Below the pieces are notes generated by a model. It was not told the origin of the DNA. It saw only the letters and a list, made by a program, of their open reading frames with translations, and ran no database searches. Shown in pieces: positions 59,857-64,000 of a DNA stretch of 64,000 nucleotides. The translations under genes were made by a program, and so were the position numbers. This DNA comes from Rheum nobile (taxonomy: Eukaryota; Streptophyta; Magnoliopsida; Caryophyllales; Polygonaceae), in contig WOAB01000619.1 in NCBI GenBank assembly GCA_027886185.1, positions 3,410,001 through 3,474,000 on the forward strand, written 5' to 3'. Within the stretch, counting starts at the first letter, position 1. The number at the start of each line of letters is the position of its first letter.

Positions 59857-60696
59857 CTAACAAGAACTTGATGGAGATTTGACTCAAAAAGGAAATGGAT
59901 ATAACTCTCATGAACAAGGTTCATGAAGAGTTTGGGATAGGTATCTCACGACCCTCGGATGCAACTCACCAAGAACCTTGAGACGAGGTTGAACACTCAT
60001 GGATATGACACACCATAAACACCCAACCACCTTCGGATATGACACACCAAAGGGTGTTTCGGATACGACTCACCGAAACAAGACTAAGATACTCAAGGAT
60101 ATCACACACCTTGAAGCCATCGTCCAAGAGGCTTGAAATGAACAAAATACTCACGTTTTTTTTAATTAATCTACAATTCAAGTCTAAGGAATTACAATGC
60201 ATGGCCACCATTATATAGGTGCCAAAATACAAAATAAGAAAATTAACTAATTAACTCCACTAACCTACCCACTAACCTAAGCATGACTTAGGCCACTAGA
60301 TAGGCCACTAATTAAAACAACTACCTAGCTAATTAATTACGAAAATAACAAAAACAATAATTAACTAGCTACAACTAACTAATTAATTAACGAAATTAAA
60401 AATAACTAAACAACAAACACAAATCAAACATCTTCCGCGGAGACAGTTTCTGGCCTAGTTTTAGAAGGTTCGTTCTCTCCCGTCCGTGATCGGAATGGAA
60501 TGATTCCAACGCCCAGAGATGGATCTTGAAGTCTAGTTTCACTCCTCAAAATTTGAGAGCGATCGGAGTTGGGAATAAGAAGATACGGCATTTGTACTGA
60601 GGTGACCCATGATCACATCCATGCAGCTCGATTGCTTCTTCCTCTTCATTGAACCGACTTTGGCATGTCCTTGAGGGGTGACCCATGGTCACATCA
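59857..60696 (-). mobile_element. LTR-like fragment in the Ulp1-like gene
   Basis: Ends GGTCACATCA at 60696, the plus-strand end shared by LTRs of A and B. Contains GGATATGACACACC-type repeats (about 59950-60080) and, at 60500-60600, a segment matching the B LTR (CCCAGAG..GGATCTTGAAGTCTAG, TTGTACTGAGG). The order of these blocks differs from B. No clear left end or target duplication was found, so it may be a rearranged solo LTR. Confidence 0.5.
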
Positions 60697-62394
60697 AAAT
60701 TGCTCCACAACTAGCCCTTCTTTGTACTGCCTTGCAATGTCATCCACAATCATCCATTATTCCGAGATTTGAAGCAATATCTTCAACCTTTCTCTGCATG
60801 CTTCAACCTTTTCCAGCCTTTGCCATATATCTCCATCACTATCATTTTCCCATTCCAGTTGATCATGATTTTTCCCAATCCACCCCTTTGCAACCTGTAG
60901 CATCTTCCTTAGTTTTTTTATTTATCATTCTTCATATCATTTGGTATTTGCTCAATCATACCCACAAGCTCCACAATTGCAGTTTCACATTTCCTTGCCT
61001 TACTTTCTAAAAGTTGCACGCACCCCTATTATGAAAAACAAGCAAATTTTAGCAAGCTATAAATGAACTTAGGCAATCAATATATGAACATAAAGCACAA
61101 AGTTGTGAACCAGAACACATACCTCTATATTCTTTGATTTTTCTGGTTTTGCTTGCTGAGTTGAAGTGCCCTCTCCAGAAGCTCTCTCCATTGCACTATG
61201 GTTGGCTCTTTCGACAACATGCCCATGCCTAAACCCCCCAAGCTTGTCCTCATCTTTCTGTATTTGCTTTAGCAGGCTATTACTTCATGCTAAGAACACA
61301 GGGAAACTAGATCCATTCGTCTTGCCTAATATTGTCACTCCATCGACGTAAAAGAGTTGTACTATATAGAATAATTAGAATTAGTCAATCAAATAAGAAA
61401 TAAAATTCAAAGCAAATAACAATGTTCTTTGAAAATTACTCACAGTGAGAAACAAAATCGGCCCTTGAAAGAATCTTGTCTTTTTCTTCCTCCACTCGAT
61501 CTTGGAGTCAACGAGGCTCTTAATCACGAACTCACACCAATTCATATCTGCAACATCATTAACATCCTCAATGAAAATTTTTTGCATGATTGTTCTTTTT
61601 TGGTTGCTTTGTACTAGCAAAGAAATGAAAAACGCTAGAAAATGCCTTTTGAACCAGATTTCATCGTCGCATTTCTTCAACTTCTTGGCTAAGTTCAATG
61701 GCCTTACCTCATCAGCGCCACACTTTGTCCTCCATTCATTCAATATGGTAGGGTCGTCCTTTTTCTCCCTCCTAGGAACTGTGTTTTGCCCTCTTGGAAA
61801 ACCTAAAATCCTATGCACATCATCTTCAGTGATGTGCATGGTTTTCCCACTTTCCACTACAAGTTCACAACTAATCTCATCAAAATTATCCACAACCCAG
61901 TAGGCTAGGTAACGTGGTATTTCGATTATTTTCAGCTTCAATAAATGATCAAACCCCATGCTTCTTACCCATTCTTTCTGTACATCAATAAATCCCTTCA
62001 ATACTCCCAAAAATGTGCTTGGTAAGTTTCTAATGTTTAGTCCAGGGTACCTCTTTTTCATCGTGCACCTTTCTTTCTTTGTTTTTACCACTTCACATGG
62101 TTGGCCTTTTCTTGCTAAACTTTTTTTTCTCGACGATGGTGTTGTGTTAGTCACCACATCCTTCTTATTTGCAACATTCTTTGCTTTTGTCAGTACCATT
62201 GTTTTTTCCTTCTTTTTTGGTGGAATGACAAATTCATCCATGCTATCACCCTCCAACTCTTCTTCTCCATTCTATCCACTTTCTTCCTTGTCAATATATG
62301 CACTACCTTCTTGACCAGAATCTGTCACATCCTCTCCTGACATTTCCATATCTTCTGCAAATTATCAAAGATATATGTCATATTTATAACCATG

Positions 62395-62770
62395 ACATTA
62401 AACCCAAATAAATGAACAATAACAACTTATATATGAACGTTACAACATAACTTATGAACCTTATATGTGACATAACGAGAACAAATAAATGAACAACAAC
62501 AACTTATATATGAACGTCATAGCATTACTTATGAACCCTATATGTGACATAACCTGAACAACAAGATATTGTTAAAACATTCATGTTGTATTTGCCAATG
62601 TTGTGAACATTATGTTGTCAGAAATGAACATTTGATTATAGTTTATGAACTCATAAATATTTGTCCCACTTATGCAATCATCTTCTCACTCTACATCTAA
62701 ACAATGAACATGAAGATTCTAAAAATGAACAATAGTGTAATAAACATGAACCCCAAGGCTTTCACATGAG
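62395..62770. repeat. TATGAAC motif cluster (first intron of Ulp1-like gene)
   Basis: At least twelve ATGAAC motifs in 375 bp with repeated phrases such as AATGAACAA.AACAACTTAT and ATATGAACGT.A. Further copies lie at 62900-63000 and 63128. Confidence 0.85.
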
Positions 62771-63265
62771 CACACAGTTTACACCCACTCCTATCTTATA
62801 GTGCATACATTTTAGAGGGTTTGACATCAAGGTTCTCTACTGTAGCTCAACATCAGAATGATATAAGTAGGAAATTAGTTCACATTTTACACTAGTTATG
62901 AACATCACTTTCAAAGCACTACAAGATCTCAACGAAGCAACTACAATCACGAAAAATACACGACATCTACCTATTTGTGAACCATAGCATTTGATGCAGC
63001 AAAACATTTATAGAAAGCAACTAAATGACGGGAAAAAAAGAGAAATTTGCAAACCCTAGCATTTAAAGGAACCAAAATTTTGAATGAATCAATTGAATCA
63101 CTCAAAACAAACGAAACCTAGTTTGGTTGTGAACCCTAGGATTTGTAGCAACTACAATTTTGCTCGAAATAAAATACCTCCTTCTGAACCGTTGATTGAC
63201 TGAGTTTCTTCGTCGTCTGCCATCACGCCAATTATTGTGCTTGAAGCGAAATCGGAGCATTGAAG

Positions 63266-63316
63266 CGAGATTGGAGGATTGGTGCGAGATTGGAGGATTT
63301 GAGCGAGATTGGAGCG
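63266..63316. repeat. Minisatellite upstream of the Ulp1-like gene
   Basis: GCGAGATTGGAG at 63266, 63285 and 63303 (18-19 bp period), within the leader of the minus-strand gene. Confidence 0.8.
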
Positions 63317-63720
63317 TGAGCGAAGTGAGAAAGATTTCGGTCAAACGCTTGAGAATGTGGACAGGTTATTTAAGTATGAAATACCCTTTCTTCTAGGGAA
63401 GTCTATTTATACAATTATGCCACTGTAAATGCTTATACACGTGCGTGCTCCTCTTTAAACATGAACCTTTAATTTGTTTGATATAACGCTCCTGCTTGCT
63501 TCGCATGTTGTACGGCATGCATCAGTTGCATCTAAAACACACTGTTGAAAACTATAAAAGCAATTTCCAACTCATAAAAGTGCTACAAGTTTCACCTTTC
63601 ACATAAGCTTTCGAAACGAGCATTTAACGTTAGAATTAACATAAGGATGGAAGGTGTAAAACATAGGGACTCATTTAAAATTATCTAAAATCTTATATAC
63701 ATATAAGATTGGGTTGTTGC
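63317..63720. other. Non-coding flank of the MULE-like element
   Basis: One ACATGAACC motif at about 63459. No terminal repeat matching 46858 was recognised. Confidence 0.4.
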
Positions 63721-64000
63721 TGTAATATCCCTCATTTTATAAGGAAATTTTGGAATTTTTCCAACTCCCGTATTACTAGTCGGATTAATTTTAGAGAGTT
63801 TCGGACATTTTGTAAATTGTTTGAACTCTGTAATATTTTTTTGAGTAATATAAAATACAGTTGAAGTATTTTTGGGGTTAAATTTGTCGAGCGTGTACAA
63901 ATATATTTAACCCGGGGTTAAGAAAATTAACCCAAAAGTGAATCAGATTAGAAGGGTGAAAACTGGGCTTGACCGCACCCCGCGGTGAAGGCCAAAAGCT
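63721..64000 (+). mobile_element. Start of an LTR related to D and E (continues past the window)
   Basis: Begins TGTAATATCCCTCATTTT. It shares with the D LTR in sense the blocks CGGATTNA.TT, ATACAGTTGA.GT.TTT and ATATATTTAACCCGG.GTTAAG in the same order. At its right end, GACCGCACCCCGCGGTG begins the GC-rich dyad zone seen in D and E. Confidence 0.75.

Larger units (their letters stand above)
51011..63223 (-). pseudogene. Ulp1-like cysteine protease gene of the MULE-like element, broken
   Basis: The first exon is 63223-63178 (MADDEETQSINGSEG, donor GGTATTTT). Exon 2 starts after a GCAG acceptor at about 62356 and runs to about 61430 with a basic linker (KKKEKTMVLTKAK), then GFDHLLKL, WVVDNFDEI and ITEDDVHRILGFPRG. 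A charged helical exon follows at 61020-60697, and an acidic exon at 59856-59381 that continues at 52652-52616. Further exons: about 52366-52147, 52045-51870, 51775-51690, 51605-51475 and 51375-51011. The peptidase core has DGHYILLSFN with the catalytic His, EILDM with the Asp, and SSMYTMRHMETYMG, where the family has D-C-G before this block, so the nucleophile Cys appears replaced. TGA at 51200-51202, TAG near 62275 and two frameshifts also break it. Insertions: element D and the LTR-like block 59857-60696. Confidence 0.7.
46858..63500. mobile_element. Large FAR1/Ulp1 MULE-like element, decayed (right end not found)
   Basis: The left end ATAGAATTGGGTTC...TTCTTAGAGTAAAA at 46858 resembles the left end of element F at 14152. 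Inside are a FAR1-type transposase gene (plus) and an Ulp1-like protease gene (minus), convergent. TATGAAC-like motifs in introns and flanks run from about 47630 to 63470. Nested LTR elements make up about 8 kb of it. I see no matching right terminal repeat, so the right border is approximate. Confidence 0.5.

Noticed and set aside
59966..60232. 88-codon minus frame in the LTR-like block
   Set aside because: Lies over GGATATGACACACC repeats of the LTR-like fragment; no protein family recognised.

Overview
The window is nuclear DNA of a flowering plant, most likely a eudicot, and almost all of it is transposable-element (TE) sequence. The evidence is: initiator-Met tRNA primer sites (TGGTATCAGAGC) beside LTRs, CRM-like chromoviruses, MULE/FAR1 transposases, Helitron and CACTA termini, GT-AG introns, and a decayed copy of the plant RNA-silencing helicase SDE3. 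I cannot name the species. I found no clearly intact host gene, rRNA, tRNA or CRISPR. All positions and alignments are by eye.

Layout. 1-2647: right part of a large LTR (element E), inserted in a MuDR-type transposase pseudogene (2648-4487, minus). 5209-5821: a small intact two-exon coiled-coil/membrane-anchor candidate. 6051-8882: full-length but broken SDE3-like helicase (minus). 8883-14107: AT-rich, Helitron-like sequence. 14152-17115: non-autonomous element F between (TA)n tracts, carrying a tRNA-dihydrouridine synthase exon fragment and a dense GATATTCAT motif array. 17445-42172: probable Helitron split by a nested stack of CRM-like Ty3/gypsy elements. Outer element A (19050-41371, minus, target duplication ACTAT) holds a solo LTR (21094-22312, GTATG) and element B (22859-36646, minus, CCTAT). 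The left LTR of B holds element C (23182-32166, plus, ATGAT). 44191-45440: one CACTA terminus with 165-bp subterminal repeats. 46858 to about 63500: a decayed large MULE-like element with a FAR1-type transposase (47729-50488, plus) and a convergent Ulp1-like protease gene (51011-63223, minus). It is broken by a copia LTR stub, a 365-bp solo LTR (GGACT), a gag-only LTR element D (52653-59375, TAGAC) and another LTR-like block. 63721-64000: start of a further LTR related to D and E.

How the parts relate. The FAR1 and Ulp1 genes look like the two genes of one transposon; their introns and flanks, but not their exons, are packed with TATGAAC-like motifs. Elements A, B and C, two further LTRs and probably the fragment at 59857-60696 share the LTR start TGATGTGA. 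In A, B and C the reading frame crosses the polypurine tract into the LTR, a CRM-clade trait. B has no capsid, protease, reverse transcriptase or integrase that I can see; it keeps one reading frame of about 593 codons with a zinc knuckle, so it is a candidate non-autonomous partner. Most premature stops I could align are explained by C-to-T change at CGA, CAA or CAG codons, as expected in long-methylated TE chromatin.
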